A DNA stretch of 26,192 bases. It comes from an uncultured Slackia sp. Its GTDB lineage: Bacteria > Actinomycetota > Coriobacteriia > Coriobacteriales > Eggerthellaceae. The notes beneath the pieces were generated by a model, which worked only from the letters and a program-made list of their open reading frames with translations, was not told where the DNA came from and ran no database searches. The DNA lies in the NCBI GenBank assembly GCA_900553775.1, contig USEZ01000012.1:1-26192 (forward strand). Reading direction: 5' to 3'. Shown here one piece after another: positions 15,884 to 23,021 of the stretch (the first letter of the stretch is position 1; each line of letters begins with the position of its first letter). The position numbers were made by a program, and so were the translations under genes.

Positions 15884-16216
15884 ATGAAGCTGATCGAGCT
15901 CGATAAAGAAAACTTCGATGCGCTGGTGACCGAGGCCGACCGCCCGGTGCTGGTGGAGTTCTTCAGCCCGGGATGCGGGCCGTGCCATGCGCTTGCGACC
16001 GTGCTCGAAGCGGCGGCCGACATGCATTCGAACGTGCGCTTCGCCGCGATGGATACCGTGCGCTTTCCCGATGTCGCCTGGGCGTTTGACGTGGCGGCCG
16101 CGCCTACGACGCTTCTGTTCGAGGGCGGCCGGCGCATCGATGCCGTCACGGGATACGTGCCGCGCGAACGCATCGAGGAGATGCTGGCGGCCGTCGAACA
16201 GGAAGGCGCCCGATAG
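15884..16216 (+). CDS. Thioredoxin-family protein
   Basis: 110-aa cytoplasmic dithiol oxidoreductase with the CGPC active site at 31-34 (VEFFSPGCGPCHAL). The expected cis-proline region is visible as AAPTTLLFEGG. No signal peptide is present when it starts at the ATG at 15884, which follows ACGGAGG; an upstream in-frame extension has a low-complexity translation and is rejected. It converges on membrane LuxR regulator 2. It may act as a general thioredoxin; a role in cytochrome maturation would need export, which the sequence does not show. Confidence 0.88.
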   Translation: MKLIELDKENFDALVTEADRPVLVEFFSPGCGPCHALATVLEAAADMHSNVRFAAMDTVRFPDVAWAFDVAAAPTTLLFEGGRRIDAVTGYVPRERIEEMLAAVEQEGAR

Positions 16217-16278
16217 GGCTTTTTGTCGAGAAGGGGTCATGCCGACCGGCGGCAATGCGGGTTTGATCGCACGCCGTT

Positions 16279-17784
16279 CTATTCGCGTCGCTCGGCGCCT
16301 TTCGCGTCCGCAAGGCCGAGCACGATATCGATCATATCCTGGCGGTCGCGCACGCCGAGTTTCGTGTAGATGTGCGCCACATGGGATTTCACGGTGTTTT
16401 CCGCCAACACGAGCTCTTCTTGGATATAGGTGCGCGTGCGTCCTTGGGCGAGCAGCACGAGTACTTCGCTTTCGCGCGGCGAGAGCTTGTATGCCTCGGC
16501 CACTTCGGCGCAGCGCCTTGCAAGCGCATCGGTCACGACGGCGGCGGCATCGCTTCCGTTCTCTTTTGCCGCATGCTCGCGCTTGCTCCATCCGAAACGC
16601 ATCGAGGCGATGGTAAGCGCGTAGATGACGACGATCACGATGAGGTTTTCCACGGCGGCGGCGTTGCCGAGGAAAAGCACCCATGCGATCGACCCCGCGG
16701 CGTAAAGCGCCGTGGCGCCGCCGATGATGCGATACGAGGGAATGGCCGACGCGTCGAGCAGGATCGCCACCACCGCCCAGAACATGGAATGCGAGAACGA
16801 ATCGTTGAGGCGCATGAGCGTGTCGAGCAGGGCGGGATCGGCGCGGGTGTCGCCCGCGAGAATCATCGAAACCGAAAGCGTGAGGATGATCACGAGAAAC
16901 GACGGCTGGAAGCGCAGATGCAGCGCCCATTGCGCCGTGCGGCCGAGCGCCAGGTAGGCGAAGGCGGCAAGCGCCGCGGAATAGGCGAGCCACAAGCCGG
17001 CGTTCGAGGTCATGGACGGCTCGTCGAAGCCGTCGAGGTGCCCTTCGCCCCATAGCCCCACGAAGCTCAAGCCTCGCACCGTGGCCAGAAGCAGCGACGC
17101 CGCCGCCATGAGGATGAACGCGTTGCGCAGATCGCTTCGCTCGCTGAGCTGGGCGGCGCTGCGCGGACGGCTGGGAACGCCGAACACGGTGCGCCCTCCT
17201 TTTTCGCGGGCGCGCTGTTTGAGTGCGGCGTGGCGGGAGAACTGGAACAGCGCCGCGGAAAGGAGCGGCAGTACCACCACCACGGAAAGCTGCGCTTTCG
17301 GATCGAGGGCGTGCTCGATGCCTGCGACCAGCACGGGCTCCACGATCAGCGACGCGGTCAAGCAGGCGATCGTGCAGCCGAAGCTCTGCGTGCGCGCGAG
17401 CAGCAGCACGAAGCGCGCGGTCAGCCAGAAGTACCCCACGCCGAACAGCAGCAGGCCGCCCACGGCGAGCGCGATCGGCGGGAAGGCGTCCTGGCTCGAT
17501 GCGATCGCGAAACACGCCGTTCCGATGCAGGCGGTAAGCGCCACGGCCGGCCACAGCGATGCGTCTTTCTCGCGCATCTTCTGAGGGAATGCTGCGAATA
17601 CGAGGCTCATGGCGAGAATGCCCGCGAGGAAGAACGCGCGCGGGTTCACGGGTATGCCGAGGCTCGCGAGAGCGTCGGTGAAGCCGGGCGTGTGTCCTGC
17701 GACCGTGCACCAGGTAAGGTTCACGGTCAGGCCGACGGCGGCGAAGACCGCGCAAAGGCCGGCATCTTTCAGCGATGCGAGCAT
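16279..17784 (-). CDS. Membrane LuxR-family transcriptional regulator 2
   Basis: 501 aa, with about 12 hydrophobic segments over the first 400 residues (for example LCAVFAAVGLTVNLTW and FLVIILTLSVSMILAG), a charged linker, and a LuxR helix-turn-helix at about 434-501 (LSPRESEVLVLLAQGRTRTY, AENTVKSHVAHIYTKLGV). It has the same architecture as the two other membrane LuxR genes in the window but is divergent in sequence. It is divergent from the triheme cytochrome/sulfite-oxidase-fold operon starting at 18125, which it probably regulates. The start at 17784 follows AAGGAGGGGG; the frame extends further upstream but lacks a better site. Confidence 0.88.
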   Translation of the reverse strand: MLASLKDAGLCAVFAAVGLTVNLTWCTVAGHTPGFTDALASLGIPVNPRAFFLAGILAMSLVFAAFPQKMREKDASLWPAVALTACIGTACFAIASSQDAFPPIALAVGGLLLFGVGYFWLTARFVLLLARTQSFGCTIACLTASLIVEPVLVAGIEHALDPKAQLSVVVVLPLLSAALFQFSRHAALKQRAREKGGRTVFGVPSRPRSAAQLSERSDLRNAFILMAAASLLLATVRGLSFVGLWGEGHLDGFDEPSMTSNAGLWLAYSAALAAFAYLALGRTAQWALHLRFQPSFLVIILTLSVSMILAGDTRADPALLDTLMRLNDSFSHSMFWAVVAILLDASAIPSYRIIGGATALYAAGSIAWVLFLGNAAAVENLIVIVVIYALTIASMRFGWSKREHAAKENGSDAAAVVTDALARRCAEVAEAYKLSPRESEVLVLLAQGRTRTYIQEELVLAENTVKSHVAHIYTKLGVRDRQDMIDIVLGLADAKGAERRE

Positions 17785-18124
17785 TCCCCCTCCTTGAGAT
17801 TTTTCCTGCGAGGCCCGCGGCGTCGGCATGCGGCGCCGTGCGTATCGCGGGCTTTCGATGTCGTTGCATTGTCGGCGAAAACGGCGCGTCTGTCTATGCG
17901 CGCCGTTTCCGCCGCAGCTCGAAAAGGCGCGGCACATGGCATCAACCAAAAAGGGCTATGCCTTCTATCAGGCATTTAGCGCGGATGTGTTGATGCGCGC
18001 GCGTGGATTCGGGCGCTACGTTGCTTGTGCAAGGCGGGCGCAGAATGGCCCGGAGGGAATGCGACGGCGGGCTGTTTCGAAGAAACGCGACGGCCGGATC
18101 GTCGCGAAAACAGAAGAAGGGGGA
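17785..18124. promoter_or_regulatory. 340-bp divergent control region with a large hairpin and nested dyads
   Basis: This lies between regulator 2 and the cytochrome operon. A stem at 17873-17914 pairs AAACGGCGCG (17879-17888) with CGCGCCGTTT (17899-17908), and beyond one mismatch CGGCG with CGCCG. A second pair of dyads is nested: outer GCATCAAC (17939-17946) with GTTGATGC (17989-17996), and inner ATGCCT (17958-17963) with AGGCAT (17970-17975). These are candidate regulator sites or leader-RNA structures. No gene is seen here, although the cytochrome frame stays open through part of it. Confidence 0.5.
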
Positions 18125-19813
18125 ATGATGAAGAAGGTGACGAAGCGCGCCGCTACGGTCACAGGCATCGCGGCCGTGCTCGCGGCGTCGGCGCTCATGG
18201 TGCCTGCCTTCGCGGTCGATTCGGCCTCTACCGCGGCAGAGATCGTGCGCGGCGGCGAACCCGACGGCGACGTGCAGTATCCCGGCAAGGAATACATCAT
18301 CGAGAACTACGAGAAGTGGGACCAGATCGCCGAAGACTACGCGCCCGAGGTGCGTCAGCTTCCCAACGGCAAGCTCGTGCAGCGCACGCCGAGCGAGTAC
18401 GAGTGCCCGCATTGGATGCAGCAAAGCTGGACCATTTCGTACAACACGTACTATCTCGATGCCGACAAGAAGGGCTGCAATTCCTGCCATGCCGACTTGA
18501 ACGAGACGGTCATGAACATGGACTACCGCCATGCGGTGCTGCCCAACGACGATCTTGAGACCTACAGCGATGTGAACCAGTGCATCACCTGCCATCGCGA
18601 CAACGGCGACGAGTTCGGCCGCCTGATGCACGGCATCCACTTCAACAGCCGCAATTCCGAGAAGTTCAAGGAAAGCTTCGACGGCACGTGCGATTCGTGC
18701 CATAGCGCCACGGGCGACGGCGAAGGCCTGCAGCTGTGGGACAACGTGAAGTACAAGGCGCTCGGCGATAGCATCACCACGGTTGAAAACGTCGAGGGAA
18801 ATTTCGACTTCACGCAGGATAAGACCCAGAGCATGGACGAGCTGTACAGCTACGACTTCGTGCACGGCTACTACGACCACATGCGCTACGCCATGAGCGA
18901 TGCGGCCCTCGACCAGGAGCTTCCGCAGTCTATGATGGACGAGTGGGAGATCACGATCGAAGGCAACGTGCCTAACCCCTACACCGCCAAGCTCGTCGAT
19001 CTGATCGCCGAGGCCGAAGAGGCGGGCGTCGTGGTGACCAAGCAGTCCAAGATGGTCTGCGAGCTCAACCCCACGGGCGGCGGCGGCATCGGCCAGACCG
19101 AAATCACGGGCATTCCCGTGAGCTGGCTGATCGAGCGTGCCGGCGGCATGACCGAGGGCACAAACTCCATCCGCTGCGTGCGCGCCGACGGCTCCTCGAA
19201 AAACGGCATCGACGTGTCCAAGCTCGGCGACGAGTACCTGGTGTACAAGATGGGCGGCGAATATCTGGACGCCCGTCGCGGCTTCCCGTGCCTGAACTGG
19301 GTCGAAGGCTATGACGCCCAGGTGTTCAGCAAGCAGCCTTCCGGCTACATCGTTTCCTCCGACGTGATGGACGAGCGCGTGTGCGGCCAGGTGAACCAGG
19401 AAGACGCCCATGTGAACCGTCCGAACGCCACGATCTGCGGCACGCCCGAGGGCGTGATCATCGAGACGGGCAAGCCCTACACCTTCCAGGGCTATGTGGA
19501 CGCGTTCGACCACAAGGTCAAGACCATCGAGTTCTCCATGGACCACGGCGAGACGTGGACCTCCTACGATCTGGGCGACACCGATGTGAACCGCTGGATC
19601 TGGTGGACCTTCGAGTGGACTCCGCCTGAGCATGGCGCCTACTGCCTGAGCGTGCGCGCCACCACCGAAGAGGGCGAGACGAGCTATCGCGAGCACGAGG
19701 TCATGGTGAACGCCATGGACGAGCTGCCTTCCGAGGACAAGGTCGTCAAAGCGGGCGGCCCCGATTCCGACCTGCCCCTGATGTTCTCGACCGGCCTTGA
19801 GAACGAGGAATAG
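18125..19813 (+). CDS. Exported triheme cytochrome c fused to a sulfite-oxidase-fold domain
   Basis: 562 aa. A cleavable Sec-type signal at about 1-30 (ends VPAFA) precedes three c-type heme motifs, CNSCH (118-122), CITCH (153-157) and CDSCH (189-193). From about 270 the protein matches the oxidoreductase molybdopterin-binding domain of sulfite oxidases. Cys312 (KMVCELNPTGGGGIGQTEITG) aligns by eye with the Mo-ligand Cys. A Mo-co dimerisation/immunoglobulin-like domain follows at about 450-530 (TIEFSMDHGETWTS). It probably moves electrons between a substrate at the Mo or pterin site and the hemes outside the membrane. No membrane anchor and no twin-arginine are visible. The ATG at 18125 or the adjacent ATG at 18128 follows AAGGGGG. 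It is first in an operon with the next gene. Confidence 0.85.
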   Translation: MMKKVTKRAATVTGIAAVLAASALMVPAFAVDSASTAAEIVRGGEPDGDVQYPGKEYIIENYEKWDQIAEDYAPEVRQLPNGKLVQRTPSEYECPHWMQQSWTISYNTYYLDADKKGCNSCHADLNETVMNMDYRHAVLPNDDLETYSDVNQCITCHRDNGDEFGRLMHGIHFNSRNSEKFKESFDGTCDSCHSATGDGEGLQLWDNVKYKALGDSITTVENVEGNFDFTQDKTQSMDELYSYDFVHGYYDHMRYAMSDAALDQELPQSMMDEWEITIEGNVPNPYTAKLVDLIAEAEEAGVVVTKQSKMVCELNPTGGGGIGQTEITGIPVSWLIERAGGMTEGTNSIRCVRADGSSKNGIDVSKLGDEYLVYKMGGEYLDARRGFPCLNWVEGYDAQVFSKQPSGYIVSSDVMDERVCGQVNQEDAHVNRPNATICGTPEGVIIETGKPYTFQGYVDAFDHKVKTIEFSMDHGETWTSYDLGDTDVNRWIWWTFEWTPPEHGAYCLSVRATTEEGETSYREHEVMVNAMDELPSEDKVVKAGGPDSDLPLMFSTGLENEE

Positions 19814-19833
19814 ACACGAAGGAGCGTTTTTTT

Positions 19834-20913
19834 ATGAATAAGAAGAAAGCAATGGCTGCAGGCGCGGCTGGAGGCGCCCTTCTGCTGGGAATGACCGGCG
19901 TCGCGGTTGCGGCGGGCGGCCCTACGATCCTCGGCGGCACGGATGCGCCCGAAGGCGCCACCCACGAGAACAACGGCTACACGATCGATTCCCACACGTT
20001 GCAGCTCGAAGAGAGCGGCTACGTCAAGGTTGCCGATAAAGAAGGACGCTTCTTCTTCAACCAAGACGGCGTTACCCCCAACGACGAGCTGTTCAACGTG
20101 TTCGGCACGGCGATCACCTCGATGTGCTCGAAGCCTGCCAACGAGCTTGTGGCGGGCGAGCCCGCCGAAGGCGTGGCCACCTACTACATCAACGTGGGCG
20201 GCAATATCAAGGAAAGCTTCTCGGTGAACCTCGAAGACATGGAGGATCGGTCCGAGGAGCAGACCATGGTGTGCTCGTGCGCCACGGGCGCTCCGTTCGG
20301 CCAGGCCGCCGTGGTGGGCGTGCCGCTGGCGGCCGTGGTGGACATGGCCGAGCTCGAAGACGGCGTGAACACCGTGACGGCGTACGGCGCCGACGGCTTC
20401 GGCCAGGCATTGCCCCTGCAGTACTGCCTCGACCGCGATGCGCTTCTGGTATACGAGGTCAACGGCGAGAAGCTGCAGAACGAGAACGGCCCGTCGGCCC
20501 AGCTGTGGATGCCCGAGACGGTTGCGCGCTACTTCACGCGCAACGTGGTGGACATCAAGCTGACCGCCGAGGCGACCGAGCCCGACGTGCAGTCGGTCGA
20601 TCCCGCGTATCGCAACAAGATCGAGATCATGAACAGCGCCGACGGCTGCGTGTTCTTCGCCGGCAACGCGATCACGTTCGAGGGCGTGGCCGACGATCTG
20701 GGCAGCGCCATCGAGGCCATCGAGTTCTCCTTCGACGGCGGCGAAACCTGGACTGAGTGCGCCACGGAGGGCGCGACCGCCGATAAATGGGTGAACTGGC
20801 AGTTCGAGACGTCGTTCGAAGAAGCGGGCGAGTATCAGCTTACCGTGCGCGCCCGCACGGCCGACGGCGTGGTGTCGCCGCTCGAGGCGAGCCTTTCGTT
20901 CGAAGTGATCTAG
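19834..20913 (+). CDS. Second exported sulfite-oxidase-fold protein
   Basis: 359 aa. A Sec-like signal peptide (MNKKKAMAAGAAGGALLLG, ending near AVAA) is followed by a molybdopterin-binding-type domain and an immunoglobulin-like dimerisation domain (AIEFSFDGGETWTECA near 294-310). It parallels the C-terminal two-thirds of the preceding protein: TMVCSC with Cys147 matches the Cys312 region there. It has no heme motif. It lies 20 bp after the cytochrome fusion with an AAGGAG site, so it is co-transcribed and likely a partner subunit. Whether either protein actually binds molybdenum cofactor is not shown by sequence. The same-operon pair probably arose by duplication with gain or loss of the cytochrome part. 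Confidence 0.82.
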   Translation: MNKKKAMAAGAAGGALLLGMTGVAVAAGGPTILGGTDAPEGATHENNGYTIDSHTLQLEESGYVKVADKEGRFFFNQDGVTPNDELFNVFGTAITSMCSKPANELVAGEPAEGVATYYINVGGNIKESFSVNLEDMEDRSEEQTMVCSCATGAPFGQAAVVGVPLAAVVDMAELEDGVNTVTAYGADGFGQALPLQYCLDRDALLVYEVNGEKLQNENGPSAQLWMPETVARYFTRNVVDIKLTAEATEPDVQSVDPAYRNKIEIMNSADGCVFFAGNAITFEGVADDLGSAIEAIEFSFDGGETWTECATEGATADKWVNWQFETSFEEAGEYQLTVRARTADGVVSPLEASLSFEVI

Positions 20914-21058
20914 CGCTTCGACGCGGTCCTTTCCGAAGCGCGGGTGCGAATCGCGCGGCGGCGCCGTGTCGCTCTTCGGGCGCCGTCGCGCCCGCGCCCG
21001 CAAAGGCGCCTTGGGCGCCTGCGGCGACGACCCCTCCTTCGTCGCCGCGGTGATGGTT

Positions 21059-21096
21059 GCGGCCCCTTGCGCCAATATGGTGCAAGGGGCCGCTTT
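21059..21096 (+). terminator. Terminator of the cytochrome/sulfite-oxidase-fold operon
   Basis: GCGGCCCCTTGC (21059-21070) pairs perfectly with GCAAGGGGCCGC (21082-21093), with extra pairs inside the 11-nt loop, followed by TTT. Confidence 0.8.
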
Positions 21097-21159
21097 GCGT
21101 TCTTTAGGCGGGCGAGGGCATGCCGTTGGCGCACCCCTCCCTTGAGCGTTTGCATGAAG

Positions 21160-21199
21160 AAAGGGAGCGAACGGCATCACGCCGCGTTCGCTCCCTTTT
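21160..21199. terminator. Bidirectional terminator facing regulator 3
   Basis: AAAGGGAGCGAACG (21160-21173) pairs with CGTTCGCTCCCTTT (21185-21198) around an 11-nt loop. T-rich sequence on both strands fits use by the minus-strand regulator gene and as a second stop for the plus-strand operon. Confidence 0.8.
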
Positions 21200-21239
21200 C
21201 GCATATGAAGCGCTGTGCGAGGATGCGTGCGGCGCGGGT

Positions 21240-22733
21240 TTATTCCCCGCTCATGCGGTCGATGAGCTCTTGGCGGGAATGCAGGCCGGTTTTCGCGTAG
21301 ACGTGCTTGATGTGCACGCGCACGGTGGAAGGCGTGATGCACAGCTCCTCGGCGATCGCCTGCTGCGTTTTGCCCAAGGCGTAAAGCGCCACCACTTCCG
21401 CTTCGCGGTCGGACAGGCCGCATGCATCCTGCAGTTTCGCCACGTCGTGGCGCACCAGCTCTTTGCGCATCGACTCGCCGCTTGCCTGCGTGTCTTTCAG
21501 ACCGAGCAGCTTTTCGAGACGCTTCGTGCTTTCCTGCGCGGCGTCGTTGTCGCTGTAGGCGGTTTTGAGCAGCCTGAAAAAGAGGAACTGGGTCGATGCC
21601 AGGATCAGCGCGCCCGCCAGCGCGGTCAGAAGCAGCGGGTCGCTCAGAAGCGGCTCGGCGAACTGCCCGACGGCGATCTGCACGAACGCGCGCGGCACGA
21701 GATAGGCAAGCCAGCCCGCCATTCCGTAGAAGAAGGGGTCTTTGGACCCATAATGGGAAAACGCCGTGATGAGATACCACACCAGGCCCGTCATGACGGC
21801 GCTTAGCGTGGTGGAAAGCGCCGCGCCGATCGACAGGCGCTCGGGAAAGGCCGCGTAGAACAGAAGCGCGGTGATGCCGAGGCCTTGCATGAGGATTCAG
21901 ATGCCGGTGGTCATCATGGTGCGCGGACGTCGCACGGCGCACACGGCGATACCCACGGTGACGGCGGTGGTCACGACGACGTAGCCGGCGCCCGGCAGGG
22001 AAACCCCGCCTTCGGCGAAGCGGAAGGGCGAGCCTTCGATCACGCCCATGGCCAGCGAAAGCGCGAACACACTGACCGTCATGGTGAGAAAAAGCCGCGG
22101 GGTGTCGGTTTTGGCGCTTTCGAACCCGAAATACCCGGTGTTCGGCTCTTCGGCGAGGCGCGCGAACGGGTCGCGCTTGTGGATAGAGAGCGCAAGCGGC
22201 GCCTGCAGCACGGCGAGCATGCCGGCGATCAGGCAGGCGTCGGCCGGCGGCACGAGGACGAAGGCGTACACGACCGGCTGCGCCACGCTGAGCGCGCCGA
22301 ACGTCGTCAGGACGGCGGCGATCGCCGAGGCCGCCTTCATATGCCGCAGCCAGATGAGGATGGCGATCCAGCTGGAAAACGATGCGACGGCCGAAAGGGC
22401 GATGGAGGCCGCAGGCGTCGCCGACCCGTCGATCGCGATGGAGCCGAGCGCCATGATGGAGGCGCTCTGCACGATGATGGCGATGAAAAACGCCGCATCG
22501 ACGGCCTTTTCGGAAAGCGGCTCGCGCGTTTTGGAAAGCACGCCCATGGCGATAAGCATGGGCACGGCGGCGATGCAGGTTCCCAGGCCGCTGCGCAACG
22601 CCTCGAAGCCGTTCGTCAGGCCGCTGAATCCGGCCACCATCATGGCGGTGTGGGAAAGGGCGAGCCCGATAACGATGGGCGTAAGCGCGATAGAGGATTT
22701 CAGGGTTTCGCGGCGCGGCGCCGATGCCTGCAT
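21240..22733 (-). pseudogene. Membrane LuxR-family regulator 3, split by an in-frame TGA
   Basis: One reading frame of 498 codons, the same size as the other membrane LuxR regulators (468 and 501 aa), interrupted once by TGA at 21899-21897. The first part (278 codons from the ATG at 22733, after GGAGGGAG) encodes the N-terminal membrane segments. After the stop the frame continues unchanged: ATC CTC ATG, more membrane segments, then a LuxR helix-turn-helix (LSDREAEVVALYALGKTQQA, TPSTVRVHIKHVYAKTG). The ATG at 21890 could restart translation, but no clear ribosome-binding site precedes it, and the product would lack most of the sensor. No frameshift or other stop is present, so the lesion is recent, an error, or read through. 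It is divergent from the Psr-like operon, its probable target. Confidence 0.85.
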
Positions 22734-22777
22734 GGCCTTTCTCCCTCCTGCGATGCGGCCGGTGCGGTCGGTCGACC

Positions 22778-22786
22778 AGTATAGCA
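22778..22786 (-). promoter_or_regulatory. Extended -10 element for regulator 3
   Basis: On the minus strand TGC is followed by TATACT (22783-22778), a TGn-extended -10. It lies 45 bp upstream of the ATG at 22733. No clear -35 is seen. Confidence 0.45.
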
Positions 22787-22855
22787 ATTGCCGCTTTTCG
22801 CGGCCTCGTATGGAGCCTTGTTCGGAATCATTTTAGAAAACTCCAGTTCAGCGTC

Positions 22856-22898
22856 ATACCCCTTAAGGGGGTATCGGGAATATTTCCCTTTAAAAGGG
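22856..22898. promoter_or_regulatory. Three consecutive or overlapping dyads upstream of the Psr-like operon
   Basis: ATACCCC/GGGGTAT (22856-22862, 22868-22874) with 5-bp spacing, GGGAA/TTCCC (22876-22880, 22884-22888), and CCCTTT/AAAGGG (22886-22891, 22893-22898) around one base. They sit between regulator 3 and the oxidoreductase gene and are candidate operator sites. The AT-rich cores stand out from the GC-rich surroundings. Confidence 0.55.
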
Positions 22899-23021
22899 CA
22901 TGCGTGCGGCGGTTGCGCGCATCCATAATGCGCTTGCGCCGCATCGGCGGGCGGGCTATCCGCCGCAACGCCGCAGGCGGCGCATGATAGGCAACCGACA
23001 ACGCAAGAGGGGGACCGACTT

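Larger units (their letters stand above)
20914..21239. other. Intergenic region between convergent operon and regulator 3
   Basis: No gene seen. It holds the two terminators at 21059-21096 and 21160-21199. The first 145 bp are GC-rich and show no feature I can name. Confidence 0.6.

Noticed and set aside
15488..17869. Very long minus-strand open frame (793 codons) overlapping argS end, thioredoxin and regulator 2
   Set aside because: The translation is Arg/Ala-rich and shows no domain. It overlaps well-supported genes on both strands and is an artefact of high GC with few stops.
17828..18124. Upstream extension of the cytochrome-fusion reading frame
   Set aside because: The frame is open but would place about 100 Arg-rich residues before a clear signal peptide; the ribosome-binding site and signal peptide support the start at 18125/18128.
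21897..21899. Selenocysteine at the TGA in regulator 3
   Set aside because: The downstream sequence has no convincing hairpin with a bacterial SECIS-like loop that I can see. The position is in a membrane segment where paralogues would not be expected to have Cys, and a TAG in the neighbouring operon argues for plain nonsense changes.
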